The notes: generated by a model from the sequence alone, not told the origin. A DNA stretch of 44,363 nt from Burkholderiales bacterium PBB2 (GCA_002255955.1 NKIM01000039.1:1-44363), one strand, 5' to 3'; positions 28,933 through 39,133 are shown, numbered from the stretch's first letter. A program made the numbers and translations.

Positions 28933-29919
28933 TCAGCGCTTGTCCAGACCTTGCGGCGGCCAGTTCTCCAGGCGGGCGCCCAGAGTCAGACCGCGCGAAG
29001 CCAGCACTTCCTTGATTTCGTTGAGCGACTTGCGACCCAGATTCGGGGTCTTGAGCAGCTCGGTCTCGGTACGCTGGATCAGGTCGCCGATGTAGTAGAT
29101 GTTTTCGGCCTTCAGGCAGTTGGCCGAACGCACCGTCAGTTCCAGCTCGTCCACAGGGCGGAGCAGGATCGGGTCGAACGACGAGCTGCGCTGTGCAGGC
29201 TGGTCGAAATCAGGCACTTCGCTGCCTTGCAGCTGAGCGAAGACGGCCAGTTGTTCCACCAGGATCTTGGCCGATGCGCGGATCGCTTCCTCGGGCGAAA
29301 TGGCGCCGTTGGTTTCGATCTCCATGACCAGCTTGTCCAGGTCGGTGCGCTGTTCCACACGGGCGCTCTCGACGGCGTAGCTGACGCGGCGGACGGGTGC
29401 GAACGACGCATCCAGCACGATGCGACCGATGGTCTTGGTCGGCTCATCGCCGTAGCGACGCATCGAACCCGGCACATAGCCACGGCCCTTCTCGACCTTG
29501 ATCTGCATGTCCAGCTTGCCGCCTTGCGACAGGTGGGCGATGACATGCTCGGGGTTGACGATTTCGACGTCGTGCGGAGTCTGGATGTCGGCGGCCGTGA
29601 CCGGGCCTTCACCTTCCTTGCGCAGAACCAGCGTCACTTCCTCGCGGTTGTGCAGACGGAACACCACGCCCTTCAGGTTGAGCATGATATGAACGACGTC
29701 TTCCTGCACACCGTCGATGGCCGAGTACTCGTGGAGCACCCCAGCGATCGTGACTTCAGTCGGCGCATACCCCACCATCGAGGACAACAGCACACGGCGC
29801 AGGGCATTGCCCAGGGTGTGGCCATAGCCGCGTTCGAACGGCTCCAGAGTCACCTTGGCGCGATGACCGCCCAGGGGCTCCACATTGATGGATTTGGGTT
29901 TGAGCAGGTTTGTTTGCAT
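28933..29919 (-). CDS. rpoA: RNA polymerase alpha subunit
   Basis: The 328-residue product (E. coli 329) has the N-terminal dimerisation domain (about 1-235, with [27 protein letters not shown]) that scaffolds beta and beta'. A linker leads to the C-terminal domain (about 250-315, [48 protein letters not shown]) that binds UP elements and activators. The normal alpha-operon position between rpsD and rplQ is kept. The 138-nt gap to rpsD holds no obvious terminator. Confidence 0.99.
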   Translation of the reverse strand: MQTNLLKPKSINVEPLGGHRAKVTLEPFERGYGHTLGNALRRVLLSSMVGYAPTEVTIAGVLHEYSAIDGVQEDVVHIMLNLKGVVFRLHNREEVTLVLRKEGEGPVTAADIQTPHDVEIVNPEHVIAHLSQGGKLDMQIKVEKGRGYVPGSMRRYGDEPTKTIGRIVLDASFAPVRRVSYAVESARVEQRTDLDKLVMEIETNGAISPEEAIRASAKILVEQLAVFAQLQGSEVPDFDQPAQRSSSFDPILLRPVDELELTVRSANCLKAENIYYIGDLIQRTETELLKTPNLGRKSLNEIKEVLASRGLTLGARLENWPPQGLDKR

Positions 29920-30057
29920 GAGGTCTTTCTTTCAATACCCTCGGTTCGTTACACCGATAAGGCTGAGGGACCAGCCGGGCCTTGCGCGTCTGCGCGTAGC
30001 CCAGACGAGGAAACGCCGACCATGCCCTTGCGGGCATCGTCGGCAAAAGAAGATCGA

Positions 30058-30681
30058 TTAACGCGAGTACAACTCAACGATCAGCGATTCATTGATCTCA
30101 GCACCGAACTCGTCGCGATCAGGGGCCTTCTTGAAGACACCTTCCAGCTTGGTGGCATCCACAGTCACCCAGGCCGGCAGACCGATGGACTCGGCCAGCT
30201 TCAGCGCGTCGATGATGCGCAGCTGCTTCTTGGCCTTTTCACGCACGGCGACCACGTCACCGGCCTTAACCAGGTAGGAAGCGATGTTCACGACTTCACC
30301 GTTCACGGTGATGCCCTTGTGCGAAACCAGCTGACGGGCTTCTGCGCGGGTGGAGCCGAAGCCCATGCGGTAGACGACGTTGTCCAGGCGCGATTCCAGC
30401 AGGGTCAGCAGGTTGACGCCGGTCGAGCCCTTGCGGCGCTCGGCTTCGGCGAAGTAGCGGCGGAACTGACGCTCCAGCACGCCGTACATGCGCTTGACCT
30501 TTTGCTTCTCGCGCAGCTGCAGACCGAAGTCAGAGGTGCGCTGGCCGGAAGTGCGACCGTGTTGACCCGGCTTGGAGTCGAACTTGGCCTTGTCGCTGAT
30601 CGGGCGGCGGGCGCTCTTCAGGAACAGGTCGGTGCCTTCACGGCGGGAAAGTTTGGCCTTGGGGCCGAGGTAACGTGCCAC
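30058..30681 (-). CDS. rpsD: Ribosomal protein S4
   Basis: The 207-residue product (E. coli 206) begins [21 protein letters not shown] and carries the S4 RNA-binding domain (about 97-160, [32 protein letters not shown]). The N terminus lacks the CxxC zinc motif of some bacteria. S4 starts 30S assembly and, in E. coli, represses the alpha operon at the rpsM leader. Here a 246-nt structured spacer lies just upstream of rpsD, which may hold regulatory signals. Confidence 0.98.
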   Translation of the reverse strand: MARYLGPKAKLSRREGTDLFLKSARRPISDKAKFDSKPGQHGRTSGQRTSDFGLQLREKQKVKRMYGVLERQFRRYFAEAERRKGSTGVNLLTLLESRLDNVVYRMGFGSTRAEARQLVSHKGITVNGEVVNIASYLVKAGDVVAVREKAKKQLRIIDALKLAESIGLPAWVTVDATKLEGVFKKAPDRDEFGAEINESLIVELYSR

Positions 30682-30927
30682 TTTGCGTGTCCTTGATCAA
30701 TCTGACGCCAGCCCACCCTCGAACGGTGGCACCCTGCGCGAGTCCGGCCAGTGTTTTTATCGGCTCGGACGGTGGTCTTCAACATTCAGCCTGGACAGCG
30801 GCAATGCGCTGTCAACAGGCCACAAACAAGCCCGAAGGCTTCAACAGAACCGCCGGCGCGGCACTTGCGTGCCCGCCGGCGATGAGTAACCGCAGATTAT
30901 CGCAGAAAAGCGAGCATCCGTGGAAAC
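30682..30927 (-). promoter_or_regulatory. Structured spacer between rpsK and rpsD
   Basis: Four hairpins are visible: 30713-30729 (CCACC/GGTGG), 30742-30770 (GTCCG/CGGAC with a two-pair inner extension), 30794-30813 (GACAGCG/CGCTGTC) and 30828-30841 (AAGCC-TTCG-GGCTT on the minus strand, followed by TTTG). The last resembles a weak terminator. A leader or attenuator for rpsD-rpoA-rplQ is plausible, but no convincing promoter was seen. Confidence 0.5.
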
Positions 30928-31332
30928 TTAGATGCGACGACGCTTTTGCGGACGGCAGCCGTTGTGCGGCACCGGGGTCACATCGGAGATCGAGTTGATC
31001 CGGATGCCCAGAGCACCCAGGGCACGAACCGACGACTCACGACCCGGGCCGGGGCCCTTGATCTTGACGTCCAGGTTCTTGATGCCTTGGTCTTGAGCAG
31101 CACGGCCGGCCACTTCAGCTGCCACCTGGGCTGCGAAGGGGGTCGACTTGCGCGAACCCTTGAAGCCTTGGCCGCCGCTGGAAGCCCAGGACAGAGCGCC
31201 GCCTTGACGGTCGGTGATCGTGATGATCGTGTTATTGAACGACGCGTGAACGTGTGCAATGCCATCGGCAACGTTCTTGCGAACCTTCTTGCGAACGCGT
31301 TGCGCAGCCGAGTTATTGGGTGCTTTTGCCAT
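30928..31332 (-). CDS. rpsK: Ribosomal protein S11
   Basis: The 134-residue product (E. coli 129) has [51 protein letters not shown] and the C-terminal [17 protein letters not shown]-like end ([20 protein letters not shown]), all diagnostic. It sits in the 30S platform near the mRNA exit. It follows rpsM by 29 nt; rpsD follows only after a structured gap. Confidence 0.98.
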   Translation of the reverse strand: MAKAPNNSAAQRVRKKVRKNVADGIAHVHASFNNTIITITDRQGGALSWASSGGQGFKGSRKSTPFAAQVAAEVAGRAAQDQGIKNLDVKIKGPGPGRESSVRALGALGIRINSISDVTPVPHNGCRPQKRRRI

Positions 31333-31361
31333 CTTGACCTTCTTTCAATGCTTTGCGCAGA

Positions 31362-31727
31362 TCACTTCTTGCCCGTAGCGGCCGACTTGCGCGGGCCCTT
31401 ACGAGTGCGAGCGTTCGTGCGAGTACGCTGACCGCGCATCGGCAGACCACGGCGGTGACGGAAGCCACGGTAGCAACCGAGGTCCATCAGACGCTTGATG
31501 TTGATCGACATCTCGCGACGCAGGTCGCCTTCGATGGTCATGCGGCCCACTTCGTCACGGATCTTTTCCAGATCAGCGTCGGTGAGGTCCTTGACCTTCT
31601 TGTCGAAAGGAATACCGCAAGACGTGCAGATCTTCTGAGCCGTCGTACGGCCAACGCCGTAGATCGAAGTCAGACCAATCTCAGTGTGCTTATGCGGCGG
31701 AATGTTGATACCAGCAATACGTGCCAT
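31362..31727 (-). CDS. rpsM: Ribosomal protein S13
   Basis: The 121-residue product (E. coli 118) begins [26 protein letters not shown], with the helix-hairpin-helix region and the basic tail [20 protein letters not shown] that contacts tRNA. It is the first gene of the alpha group after rpmJ, whose stop lies 34 nt upstream. No S4-type leader of notable length precedes it. Confidence 0.98.
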   Translation of the reverse strand: MARIAGINIPPHKHTEIGLTSIYGVGRTTAQKICTSCGIPFDKKVKDLTDADLEKIRDEVGRMTIEGDLRREMSINIKRLMDLGCYRGFRHRRGLPMRGQRTRTNARTRKGPRKSAATGKK

Positions 31728-31761
31728 GTGCGTCCTCTAATTCGCTCGTGTCGTGCAGCAA

Positions 31762-31875
31762 TCAGCCTTGACGCTGTTTGTGGCGCGGATCGGTACAGAT
31801 CACACGCACCACGCCCTTGCGACGGATGATCTTGCAATTGCGGCACATCTGCTTGACGGATGCCGAAACTTTCAT
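31762..31875 (-). CDS. rpmJ: Ribosomal protein L36
   Basis: This 37-residue protein reads [21 protein letters not shown] and then [16 protein letters not shown]. It holds the zinc-ribbon ligands Cys11, Cys14, Cys27 and His32, so it is the zinc-binding (C+) form. The start at 31875 is preceded by an AGGAG-like site (AGGAGCAGACC). Its place between infA and rpsM is the usual one. Confidence 0.97.
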   Translation of the reverse strand: MKVSASVKQMCRNCKIIRRKGVVRVICTDPRHKQRQG

Positions 31876-31934
31876 GGTCTGCTCCTTGACCTACTCAAAT
31901 GCGCTCACAGCGCGTAACCGGGGAAAAGAAAAGC

Positions 31935-32153
31935 TCACTTCGCCCGGAATACGATGCGAGCACGACTCAAATCGTACGGGGTCAGTTCTACGGTGACTTT
32001 GTCGCCGGGCAGGATGCGGATGTAATGCATACGCATCTTGCCGGAGATGTGGCCGAGAACGACGTGCCCGTTCTCCAGCTTCACACGAAACGTGGCATTA
32101 GGAAGATTCTCAAGAATCTCGCCTTGCATCTGAATGACGTCGTCTTTCGCCAT
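31935..32153 (-). CDS. infA: Translation initiation factor IF-1
   Basis: This 72-residue S1/OB-fold protein begins [41 protein letters not shown], with [27 protein letters not shown], the standard family ends. It binds the 30S A site during initiation. It lies between secY (49 nt upstream) and rpmJ, the spc-alpha junction typical of betaproteobacteria. Confidence 0.98.
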   Translation of the reverse strand: MAKDDVIQMQGEILENLPNATFRVKLENGHVVLGHISGKMRMHYIRILPGDKVTVELTPYDLSRARIVFRAK

Positions 32154-32202
32154 GCCTTCGTTTCTGTTCTGATGGAAATTGATTAAACGTGGACTCAGCT
32201 TT

Positions 32203-33513
32203 TCAGCTGGCCTTGAAATTTGCCTTCTTCAGCAGCGATTCATACTGCTGGCTCATCACGTAAGACTGCACCTGAGCCCAGAAGTCCATGGTGACCACCA
32301 CGATGATCAACAAAGATGTGCCGCCGAAATAGAAGGGCACGTTGTACTTCAAGGTCAAGAACTCTGGCAGCAAGCACACACCGGTGATGTAGATGGCGCC
32401 AGCCAGGGTCAAACGCGACAAGATCTTGTCAATATGCTTGGCAGTCTGATCACCCGGGCGGATACCCGGAATGAACGCACCGCTCTTCTTCAGGTTGTCT
32501 GCAGTCTCGCGGCTGTTAAACACCAGAGCCGTGTAGAAGAAGCAGAAGAACACGATGGCAGCAGCGTAGAGCAGCACGTAAATCGGCTGTCCTGGCGCCA
32601 CCATGCCAGCGAGATCTTTCAACCAACGCAGGCCGTCACCGGTCGCAAACCAACTCACGATGGTGGTTGGCAGCAGGATGATGGACGACGCGAAGATCGG
32701 CGGGATCACACCCGACATGTTCAGCTTCAGCGGCAGGTGCGAGGACTGACCACCGTAGACCTTGTTACCGACCTGGCGCTTGGCATAGTTCACCAAGATC
32801 TTGCGCTGACCGCGCTCGACGAACACCACCAGATAGGTCACAGCCACGACAACTGCAGCCAGGAACAGGAAGGACACCGGGCCCATGGCACCTGTGCGAA
32901 CCAGCTCCAACAAACCACCGATGGCGCCAGGCAAACCTGCGGCGATACCGCCGAAGATCAGGATCGAGATCCCGTTGCCCAGTCCACGTTCTGTGATCTG
33001 TTCACCCAACCACATCAGGAACATCGTGCCGGCCACCAAGCTGGACACCGCCGTCAAGCGGAAACCGAAACCCGGATTGACCACCAAACCTGCCGAGCTT
33101 TCCAGCGCCAGAGCGATGCTCAGCGACTGGAACAAGGCCAGGCCCAGGGTGCCGTAGCGCGTGTACTGCGTGATCTTGCGGCGGCCAGCCTCGCCTTCCT
33201 TCTTCAGCGCTTCCAACGACGGCACGACATAACCCATCAACTGGATCACGATCGAGGCCGAGATGTAGGGCGTGATGCCCAGCGCGAAGACGGTGAAGCG
33301 CGACAGCGCACCGCCCGAAAACATATTGAACAGGCTCAGGATGCCACCCTCCTGACCCTTGAAGAACTGCTGCAGCTGAGCCGGATCGATACCAGGCACG
33401 GGGATATGACCCCCGATGCGATACACGACCAGGGCCAGCAACAGAAACACAAGTCGACGACGCAGGTCGCCGAACTTGCCGCTCTTGGCCAGTTGGTTTG
33501 CGTTGGTAGCCAC
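32203..33513 (-). CDS. secY: Protein translocase subunit SecY
   Basis: The 436-residue inner-membrane channel protein (E. coli 443) has ten membrane segments. Family motifs include [35 protein letters not shown] (plug and lateral gate region), [36 protein letters not shown] and [13 protein letters not shown]. It forms SecYEG for protein export. Its placement after rplO in the spc group, a 20-nt gap away, is standard and couples translocon to ribosome supply. Confidence 0.99.
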   Translation of the reverse strand: MATNANQLAKSGKFGDLRRRLVFLLLALVVYRIGGHIPVPGIDPAQLQQFFKGQEGGILSLFNMFSGGALSRFTVFALGITPYISASIVIQLMGYVVPSLEALKKEGEAGRRKITQYTRYGTLGLALFQSLSIALALESSAGLVVNPGFGFRLTAVSSLVAGTMFLMWLGEQITERGLGNGISILIFGGIAAGLPGAIGGLLELVRTGAMGPVSFLFLAAVVVAVTYLVVFVERGQRKILVNYAKRQVGNKVYGGQSSHLPLKLNMSGVIPPIFASSIILLPTTIVSWFATGDGLRWLKDLAGMVAPGQPIYVLLYAAAIVFFCFFYTALVFNSRETADNLKKSGAFIPGIRPGDQTAKHIDKILSRLTLAGAIYITGVCLLPEFLTLKYNVPFYFGGTSLLIIVVVTMDFWAQVQSYVMSQQYESLLKKANFKAS

Positions 33514-33533
33514 TGTGCCTTGTTCCTAAAGCT

Positions 33534-33965
33534 TTAAGCGACCGAGCCGCCGGCAGCCTCGATGGCAGCCTTGGCGCCAGCCGTCGCCCCCACGCCCTTC
33601 AGCGTGATCTTGCGGCTAATCGAACCCGACAGGATGACCTTGGCGTTCTTGGTCAGCTCAGGCACCAGGCCCACAGCCTTCAGCGTCATCAGATCGATCT
33701 CATCGGCCACCAGGGCTTGCAGATCGTCCAAGTTCACCTCGGCGTTGAACTTCAACGAAGCCGACTTGAAACCACGCTTGGGCAGGCGACGTTGCAGAGG
33801 CATTTGACCGCCTTCGAAACCCACCTTGTGGTAGCCGCCTGCGCGCGACTTCTGACCCTTGTGACCACGGCCAGCGGTCTTGCCCAGACCGGAGCCGATG
33901 CCACGGCCCACGCGACGCTTGGCGTGCTTGGCGCCAGCTGCGGGCTGAATGGTATTGAGTTGCAT
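33534..33965 (-). CDS. rplO: Ribosomal protein L15
   Basis: The 143-residue product (E. coli 144) begins [44 protein letters not shown], a Gly/Lys/Arg-rich extension that reaches into 23S rRNA. It then has [13 protein letters not shown] and the C-terminal globular part. It sits 26 nt after rpmD and 20 nt before secY. Confidence 0.98.
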   Translation of the reverse strand: MQLNTIQPAAGAKHAKRRVGRGIGSGLGKTAGRGHKGQKSRAGGYHKVGFEGGQMPLQRRLPKRGFKSASLKFNAEVNLDDLQALVADEIDLMTLKAVGLVPELTKNAKVILSGSISRKITLKGVGATAGAKAAIEAAGGSVA

Positions 33966-33991
33966 GTGTTGTCCTCGGTTCGTGACGGTGC

Positions 33992-34174
33992 TTAGAGCAC
34001 CTGCACGAGATAGGCGATCTTGTTGATCATGCCGCGCACGGCCGGCGTGTCTTCCAACACGCTGGTGCTGTTCAGCTTGCGCAGGCCCAGACCCACCACG
34101 GTGGCACGGTGCGAAGCACGGGTGCCGATGGGGCTGCGAACCAACTTGACGGTTACGGTTTTCTTGTCAGACAT
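33992..34174 (-). CDS. rpmD: Ribosomal protein L30
   Basis: This 60-residue protein (E. coli 59) contains [50 protein letters not shown], the diagnostic L30 ferredoxin-like fold sequence. It lies between rpsE and rplO with short gaps. Confidence 0.97.
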   Translation of the reverse strand: MSDKKTVTVKLVRSPIGTRASHRATVVGLGLRKLNSTSVLEDTPAVRGMINKIAYLVQVL

Positions 34175-34197
34175 GTGTCTACTCCAATGCCGGCGAA

Positions 34198-34716
34198 TCA
34201 GCCGAGAATTTCTTCGACCGACTTGCCGCGCTTGGCGGCGACTTCCGCAGCCGTCGTGGAGCGCTTCAGCGCGTCCAGAGTGGCGCGAACCATGTTGTAC
34301 GGGTTGGTCGAACCGTGGCTCTTGGTCACGATGTCGGTCACACCCATCACTTCGAAGACCGCGCGCATCGGGCCACCGGCGATCACGCCGGTACCAGCTT
34401 GTGCGGGGATCATCATCACGCTGGCTGCACCATGGCCGCCCACCACATTGTGGTGAATGGTGCCGTTGCGCAGGTCAACCTTGATCATGTTGCGACGGGC
34501 AGATTCCATCGCCTTTTGCACGGCGACGGGAACTTCCTTCGCCTTGCCCTTGCCCATACCGATGCGGCCATTGCCATCACCGACCACCGTCAACGCGGCG
34601 AAGCTCAGAGTACGACCACCCTTCACCACCTTGGTGACCCGGTTGATCGCGATCATCTTTTCCTTCAGGCCGTCGTCATTGCCTTCGGTCTGCACGCGGG
34701 GTTGAAACTTTGCCAT
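34198..34716 (-). CDS. rpsE: Ribosomal protein S5
   Basis: The 172-residue product (E. coli 167) has the N-terminal RNA-binding part ([54 protein letters not shown]) and the C-terminal domain with [40 protein letters not shown]. It affects decoding accuracy. It lies between rplR and rpmD in normal order. Confidence 0.98.
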   Translation of the reverse strand: MAKFQPRVQTEGNDDGLKEKMIAINRVTKVVKGGRTLSFAALTVVGDGNGRIGMGKGKAKEVPVAVQKAMESARRNMIKVDLRNGTIHHNVVGGHGAASVMMIPAQAGTGVIAGGPMRAVFEVMGVTDIVTKSHGSTNPYNMVRATLDALKRSTTAAEVAAKRGKSVEEILG

Positions 34717-34734
34717 TTCGAAATCCTTTTTGCG

Positions 34735-35100
34735 TCAGAACTGCAGGCCGGCTTCGCGGGCTGCTTCGGCCAGAGCCTTGACACGACCGTGATAGGCGAA
34801 ACCTGCGCGGTCGAAAGCAACCTTCTCGATACCAGCAGCCTTCGCCTTTTCGGCGATGCGCTTGCCGATCAATGTGGCCGCGGCCACATTGCCACCCTTG
34901 CCTGCGCCGCCCAGTTGCTCGCGGACTGCCTTCTCGGCGGTCGAAGCGCTGGCCAACACACGGGTGCCATCGTCGGAGATGACGCTTGCGTAGATGTGCA
35001 GATTGGAGCGGAACACCGTCAGGCGAACGACGCGCTGCACCGCAATGCGGGCGCGAGTCTGACGCGAGCGACGGATGCGCTGTTCTTTTTTGGTCAACAT
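34735..35100 (-). CDS. rplR: Ribosomal protein L18
   Basis: This 121-residue 5S rRNA-binding protein (E. coli 117) starts [20 protein letters not shown]. The frame is open to 35274, but that part overlaps rplF antiparallel in frame and is random. [20 protein letters not shown] and [14 protein letters not shown] are typical. It follows rplF by 11 nt. Confidence 0.98.
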   Translation of the reverse strand: MLTKKEQRIRRSRQTRARIAVQRVVRLTVFRSNLHIYASVISDDGTRVLASASTAEKAVREQLGGAGKGGNVAAATLIGKRIAEKAKAAGIEKVAFDRAGFAYHGRVKALAEAAREAGLQF

Positions 35101-35111
35101 GGCGCTGCTCC

Positions 35112-35645
35112 TTACTTCTTCTTGGTCTCTTTGAGAGAGACCTTCTCGTCGGAATAGCGGATGCCCTTGCCCTTGTAGGGTTCCGGCGGACGGAAGGCGC
35201 GCACTTCTGCGGCCAACTGTCCGACGACCTGGCGATCCGCGCCCTTGATCAGAATTTCGGTCTGGGTCGGGCACTCAACCTTGATGCCAGCCGGCATGTC
35301 CTTCACCACGGGGTGAGAGAAACCGATCTGCAGGTTCAGCTTTTGACCTTGAGCCTGGGCACGGAAGCCCACGCCAACCAGGTTCAGCTTCTTTTCGAAA
35401 CCCTTGCTCACGCCGTTGACCATATTGGCCACCAGTGCGCGAACGGTGCCGCTCATCGCGCCAGCGGCGGAAGAGTCGTCACGGGGAACGAAAGACAGCT
35501 GGCCGCCTTCATTCTTGATGGTCACGAGGCCGTTCAGGGGACGCACCAGCGTGCCCAGAGCGCCCTTGACGCTGACTTGGTCAGCAGTGATGGTCACATC
35601 CACTCCCTGGGGAATGGCGACCGGCATTTTTCCAACGCGGGACAT
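35112..35645 (-). CDS. rplF: Ribosomal protein L6
   Basis: The 177-residue product (E. coli 177) begins [33 protein letters not shown] and ends [29 protein letters not shown], the signature L6 end. Two related alpha/beta domains are present. It binds near the sarcin-ricin loop. It sits between rpsH and rplR. Confidence 0.99.
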   Translation of the reverse strand: MSRVGKMPVAIPQGVDVTITADQVSVKGALGTLVRPLNGLVTIKNEGGQLSFVPRDDSSAAGAMSGTVRALVANMVNGVSKGFEKKLNLVGVGFRAQAQGQKLNLQIGFSHPVVKDMPAGIKVECPTQTEILIKGADRQVVGQLAAEVRAFRPPEPYKGKGIRYSDEKVSLKETKKK

Positions 35646-35664
35646 TGTGTGTCTCTCCTTGCGC

Positions 35665-36060
35665 TTAGGCGACGTAGCAGAGCACTTCGCCGCCGATGCC
35701 GGCTTGACGTGCTTTGCGGTCGGTCATCACGCCCTGGGGCGTAGTGACAATCGCCACACCCAGGCCATTCATGACCTGAGGGATGTCGTGGCGGCCCTTG
35801 TAAATGCGCAGGCCAGGACGGCTCACGCGTTCGATGCGCTCGATCACCGGACGACCGGCGTAGTACTTCAGCGCAATCTCCAGCTCCGGGCGAGCGGCTT
35901 CACCGCGCACTGCGAAACTGTCGATATAACCCTCGTCCTTCAGGACCTTGGCGATCGCGATCTTCAACTTGGAGGAAGGCATCACGACGCTGGGCTTCTC
36001 AACGCTCTGGGCGTTGCGAATGCGGGTCAGCATATCGGCGATAGGATCACTCATGCTCAT
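35665..36060 (-). CDS. rpsH: Ribosomal protein S8
   Basis: The 131-residue product (E. coli 130) begins [33 protein letters not shown] and ends [11 protein letters not shown], with [18 protein letters not shown], all diagnostic. In E. coli S8 represses the spc operon by binding mRNA at rplE; the equivalent site was not identified here by eye. Confidence 0.98.
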   Translation of the reverse strand: MSMSDPIADMLTRIRNAQSVEKPSVVMPSSKLKIAIAKVLKDEGYIDSFAVRGEAARPELEIALKYYAGRPVIERIERVSRPGLRIYKGRHDIPQVMNGLGVAIVTTPQGVMTDRKARQAGIGGEVLCYVA

Positions 36061-36085
36061 TTGCGAAATCTCCTAATCGTGCCGA

Positions 36086-36391
36086 TTACCAGCTGGCCTT
36101 GACGACACCGGGGATGTCGCCCTTGAAGGCCAGCTCACGAATCTTGTTACGGGCCAAGCCGAACTTGCGGAAGGTACCGCGGGGACGGCCGGTCAACGCG
36201 CAGCGGTTACGCTGACGGGTCGGGTAGGCATTGCGAGGCAGCTTTTGCAGCTCCAGGCGAGCGATGTAGCGCTCTTCGTCCGACTTCTTCGCGTCGTTGA
36301 TGATTGCCTTCAGTTCCGCGTATTTCTTCGCGTACTTGGCCACCAACGCATCGCGCTTCAGTTCACGTTGAATAAGTGAAGTTTTAGCCAC
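36086..36391 (-). CDS. rpsN: Ribosomal protein S14 (zinc-free form)
   Basis: The 101-residue product (E. coli 101) is the long form: it lacks the CxxC-x12-CxxC zinc motif of the 61-residue type. [41 protein letters not shown] closes the protein as usual. It lies 8 nt after rplE and 25 nt before rpsH. Confidence 0.98.
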   Translation of the reverse strand: MAKTSLIQRELKRDALVAKYAKKYAELKAIINDAKKSDEERYIARLELQKLPRNAYPTRQRNRCALTGRPRGTFRKFGLARNKIRELAFKGDIPGVVKASW

Positions 36392-36399
36392 GAGTCACC

Positions 36400-36939
36400 T
36401 CAGTTCTTGAACGGAAACTTGAACGCAGCCAGGAGAGCCTTGGCTTCGTCGTCCGTTTTGGCGGTAGTGGTGATGCTGATGTTCAGACCACGCAGCGCAT
36501 CCACCTTGTCATAGTCGATCTCAGGGAAGATGATCTGTTCTTTGACGCCGATGTTGTAGTTGCCGCGGCCATCGAACGAGCGACCCGAGATACCACGGAA
36601 GTCACGAACGCGCGGCAGCGCGATCGTCACAAAGCGGTCCAGGAATTCGTACATCTGAACGCCACGCAGGGTGACCATGCAGCCAATGGGCACGGAATCA
36701 CGGATCTTGAAGCCGGCGATTGCCTTCTTCGACTTCGTGACAACGGGCTTCTGGCCAGCAATCTTGGTCAGGTCGCCGACGGCGTGATCCATGACCTTCT
36801 TGTCGGCAACCGCTTCACTGACACCCATGTTCAGGGTGATCTTGGTGATGCGCGGCACTTCCATGACCGACTTGTAACCAAACTTCGCCGAGAGGTCAGG
36901 CACAACTTTTTCGCGATAAAACGCTTGCAAACGAGCCAT
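36400..36939 (-). CDS. rplE: Ribosomal protein L5
   Basis: The 179-residue 5S rRNA-binding protein (E. coli 179) starts [20 protein letters not shown]. The frame runs open to 37104, but that part overlaps rplX in another frame and is random. [40 protein letters not shown] and [43 protein letters not shown] are diagnostic. It lies 10 nt after rplX. Confidence 0.99.
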   Translation of the reverse strand: MARLQAFYREKVVPDLSAKFGYKSVMEVPRITKITLNMGVSEAVADKKVMDHAVGDLTKIAGQKPVVTKSKKAIAGFKIRDSVPIGCMVTLRGVQMYEFLDRFVTIALPRVRDFRGISGRSFDGRGNYNIGVKEQIIFPEIDYDKVDALRGLNISITTTAKTDDEAKALLAAFKFPFKN

Positions 36940-36949
36940 GTCGAACCCC

Positions 36950-37267
36950 TTAAGCCTTGATCTCTTCGCCGGTCGACTTGTAAACGCGCACCTTCTTGCC
37001 ATCGGCGAGCAGCTTGATGCCCACGCGATCGGCCTTGCCGGATGCGGCGTTGAAAATCGCCACGTTGGATTGATGGATAGGCATCGTCTTGTCCACCACA
37101 CCACCGGTGGTACCCTTCATCGGGTTGGGCTTGACGTGCTTTTTGACGACATTGATGCCGTCGACGACGATGTGATCAGCATCCACGCGCTGCGTCACCG
37201 CACCACGCTTACCTTTGTCACGGCCGGTCAGAACGATGACCTCGTCGCCTGTGCGAATCTTGTTCAT
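36950..37267 (-). CDS. rplX: Ribosomal protein L24
   Basis: The 105-residue product (E. coli 104) has the KOW motif near its start ([28 protein letters not shown]) and [24 protein letters not shown]-type sequence ([24 protein letters not shown]). It starts 50S assembly. It follows rplN by 26 nt. Confidence 0.98.
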   Translation of the reverse strand: MNKIRTGDEVIVLTGRDKGKRGAVTQRVDADHIVVDGINVVKKHVKPNPMKGTTGGVVDKTMPIHQSNVAIFNAASGKADRVGIKLLADGKKVRVYKSTGEEIKA

Positions 37268-37293
37268 GGCAATACCTTTGTCTGTGGCTGAGC

Positions 37294-37662
37294 TCAGAGA
37301 ACCTCAGGCGCCAGCGACACGATCTTCATGAAACGCTCGGTACGCAGTTCACGCGTCACGGGGCCGAAGATACGAGTGCCGATCGGCTCGAGCTTGGCGT
37401 TCAGCAGCACGGCGGCATTGCCGTCGAACTTGACCAAAGAGCCGTCTTGACGACGCACGCCCTTGGCGGTGCGAACCACCACAGCGCTGTAAACCTCACC
37501 CTTTTTGACGCGGGCGCGAGGCGCAGCTTCTTTGATGCTGACCTTGATGATGTCACCAATCCCGGCATAACGACGCTTGGAACCACCAAGCACCTTGATG
37601 CACATGACGGACTTGGCGCCAGTGTTGTCCGCGACATCGAGTCGCGATTGCATTTGAATCAT
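37294..37662 (-). CDS. rplN: Ribosomal protein L14
   Basis: The 122-residue product (E. coli 123) starts [57 protein letters not shown] and ends [10 protein letters not shown]. It is the first gene of the spc group and has its own promoter (37846-37875) with a leader of about 175 nt, because the preceding gene is a peroxiredoxin with its own terminator. Confidence 0.99.
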   Translation of the reverse strand: MIQMQSRLDVADNTGAKSVMCIKVLGGSKRRYAGIGDIIKVSIKEAAPRARVKKGEVYSAVVVRTAKGVRRQDGSLVKFDGNAAVLLNAKLEPIGTRIFGPVTRELRTERFMKIVSLAPEVL

Positions 37663-37845
37663 GTCTATCCCCAACTTTTCCCAAATCCTCTGCTGCATCG
37701 CGCAGCAAATTCATCGGTCAGTCTTGGGCCCGTTGACCAAACGCGATTCTCAGCACTCCTGTGTGAGTTTCGCGCCCAGCAGTTGAGGGCGGATCCGAGG
37801 CCATAACGCATCACAAGATGCGCCGTGCGTTCGGCGAAGCTTTAG
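37663..37845 (-). promoter_or_regulatory. Leader of the rplN (spc) transcript
   Basis: About 175 nt lie between the predicted start near 37839 and rplN. GCATC-TTGT-GATGC pairing (around 37807-37820) and GCGCGAT-type repeats are visible. A regulatory leader is possible, but no known motif was recognised. Confidence 0.4.
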
Positions 37846-37875
37846 ATTGTGCACCAGAAGCCCTGATGCCGTCAA
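37846..37875 (-). promoter_or_regulatory. Sigma-70 promoter before rplN
   Basis: On the minus strand TTGACG (37870-37875) and CACAAT (37846-37851) are spaced by 18 nt, giving a start near 37839. It lies between the peroxiredoxin terminator and rplN, so the spc genes can be transcribed independently of the S10 group. Confidence 0.75.
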
Positions 37876-37947
37876 GCGCGAATTGAAAAACATTCCAGAG
37901 CCCCGACAGCCCGCCGGCTGCGGGCTTGGCAAACCTCGCGCTCGACG

Positions 37948-37972
37948 AAAAGCGGCGCTCGATGCGCCGCTT
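37948..37972 (-). terminator. Intrinsic terminator after the peroxiredoxin gene
   Basis: On the minus strand AAGCGGCGC (37964-37972) pairs with GCGCCGCTT (37950-37958) around a 5-nt loop, running into TTTT (37948-37951). It begins 4 nt past the peroxiredoxin stop codon. Confidence 0.85.
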
Positions 37973-37976
37973 GAAC

Positions 37977-38486
37977 TCAGGCTTGCTGAGCTTGAGCGAG
38001 CATGGTCGCTGCGTCGCTCACTTCGAACTTGCCGGGTGCTTCGATATTGAGAGTCTTGACCACGCCATCGACCACCAGCATGGAATAGCGCTGCGAACGC
38101 AGGCCCAAGCCGCCCGCCGTCAGATCCAGCGTCAAGCCCGTGGCCTTAGTGAACTCGGCACTGCCGTCCGCCATCATGCGAACCTTGCCGGCTGTCTTCT
38201 GCTCACGTCCCCAGGCACCCATCACAAAGGCATCATTGACCGACAGGCACCAGATTTCATCGACACCGGCGGCGCGCAGAGCCTCGGCCTGCTGCACATA
38301 GCCCGGCACATGCTGAGCCGAACAGGTCGGGGTGAACGCACCAGGCAGCGCAAAGATGGCAATCTTCTTGCCAGCCACAAGGGCGTCGACGGCGAACTTA
38401 TTCGGGCCAAGGGAGCAGCCCTCGCCTTCAACTTCGATGAATTCTTGCAGGGTGGCCGCGGGCAGGCGATCGCCGATCTTCAGCAT
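37977..38486 (-). CDS. Peroxiredoxin 5 family peroxidase inside the ribosomal cluster
   Basis: The 169-residue product reduces H2O2 or organic peroxides with thioredoxin, glutaredoxin or glutathione as partner. The peroxidatic Cys55 lies in LPGAFTPTCS, and GVDEIWCLSVNDAFVM and LGLRSQRYSMLVVDGVV are typical of the Prx5 group. Other Cys are 24 and 80, so the resolving Cys is not obvious. The start at 38486 has AAGGA with 7-nt spacing. It is inserted between rpsQ and rplN, which are adjacent in the classical order, and has a terminator before it (after rpsQ) and one after it. It therefore seems to be its own unit, using a promoter that I could not place. Confidence 0.93.
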   Translation of the reverse strand: MLKIGDRLPAATLQEFIEVEGEGCSLGPNKFAVDALVAGKKIAIFALPGAFTPTCSAQHVPGYVQQAEALRAAGVDEIWCLSVNDAFVMGAWGREQKTAGKVRMMADGSAEFTKATGLTLDLTAGGLGLRSQRYSMLVVDGVVKTLNIEAPGKFEVSDAATMLAQAQQA

Positions 38487-38577
38487 GAGGTGTCCTTTGT
38501 AGATAGATGTGAAAGGGGAACCGACCTTGCTTCGCCACGGCAGCGCGCGACGAATAAAGGATCCAAGGCCGGAAATG

Positions 38578-38617
38578 AAAAATGACCGGGCGCCAGTATT
38601 CCAGCGTTCCGGTCATT
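38578..38617 (-). terminator. Intrinsic terminator after rpsQ
   Basis: On the minus strand AATGACCGG (38609-38617) pairs with CCGGTCATT (38581-38589) over a 19-nt loop that itself can pair weakly. It is followed by TTTTT (38578-38582). It lies 50 nt past rpsQ and would end the S10 transcript before the peroxiredoxin gene. Confidence 0.75.
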
Positions 38618-38666
38618 CCTGCCATGCGAAGCCCGAAGACCCCGCGAAAGACATGTTTTGCGGTGA

Positions 38667-38936
38667 TTAAACCACTTGTGCCTTCTCGACCAGGCGGGTC
38701 ACGACCCAGCTCTTGGTCTTGGACAGCGGACGGCTTTCAGCGATTTCAACCACATCACCCATCTTGTACTCGCCCTTTTCGTCGTGGGCGTGGTACTTGC
38801 GGGAACGGGCCACGATCTTGCCGTAGAGCTCGTGCTTGGCGCGACGCTCAACCAGGACCGTGATGGTCTTGGCGCGCTTGTCACTGACCACGCGACCGAC
38901 CAAGGTGCGCGTGTTCTTTTCTTGAGCTTGCGTCAT
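38667..38936 (-). CDS. rpsQ: Ribosomal protein S17
   Basis: The 89-residue OB-fold protein (E. coli 84) reads [42 protein letters not shown] and [20 protein letters not shown], diagnostic of S17. Its start overlaps the rpmC stop by 4 nt. It is the last gene of the S10 group here and is followed by a terminator. Confidence 0.98.
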   Translation of the reverse strand: MTQAQEKNTRTLVGRVVSDKRAKTITVLVERRAKHELYGKIVARSRKYHAHDEKGEYKMGDVVEIAESRPLSKTKSWVVTRLVEKAQVV

Positions 38937-39133
38937 TTCGCGGCTCCCTTCTTCTTCTCGTTCAAGATGGTCTTGACACGAGCGATGTCGCGGCGCGTGT
39001 TGCCCAACACAGTGTGGTTGGTCAACTGTTGAGTCGCCTTTTGCATGCGAAGGCCGAAATGGGCCTTCAGCAGGTCGGTCACTTCCTTTTCCAAGGCAGC
39101 GACATCCTTGCCACGCAGTTCAGATGCTTTCAT
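38933..39133 (-). CDS. rpmC: Ribosomal protein L29
   Basis: The 66-residue product (E. coli 63) begins [39 protein letters not shown] and has [17 protein letters not shown]. It sits at the polypeptide exit and docks trigger factor and SRP. It overlaps rpsQ by 4 nt and follows rplP by 13 nt. Confidence 0.98.
   Translation of the reverse strand: MKASELRGKDVAALEKEVTDLLKAHFGLRMQKATQQLTNHTVLGNTRRDIARVKTILNEKKKGAAK

Noticed and set aside
30770-30813. Sigma-70 promoter before rpsD (TTGACA or TTGAAG with GATAAA)
   Set aside because: Spacing or the -10 hexamer is poor, and the TTGACA is part of a perfect hairpin.
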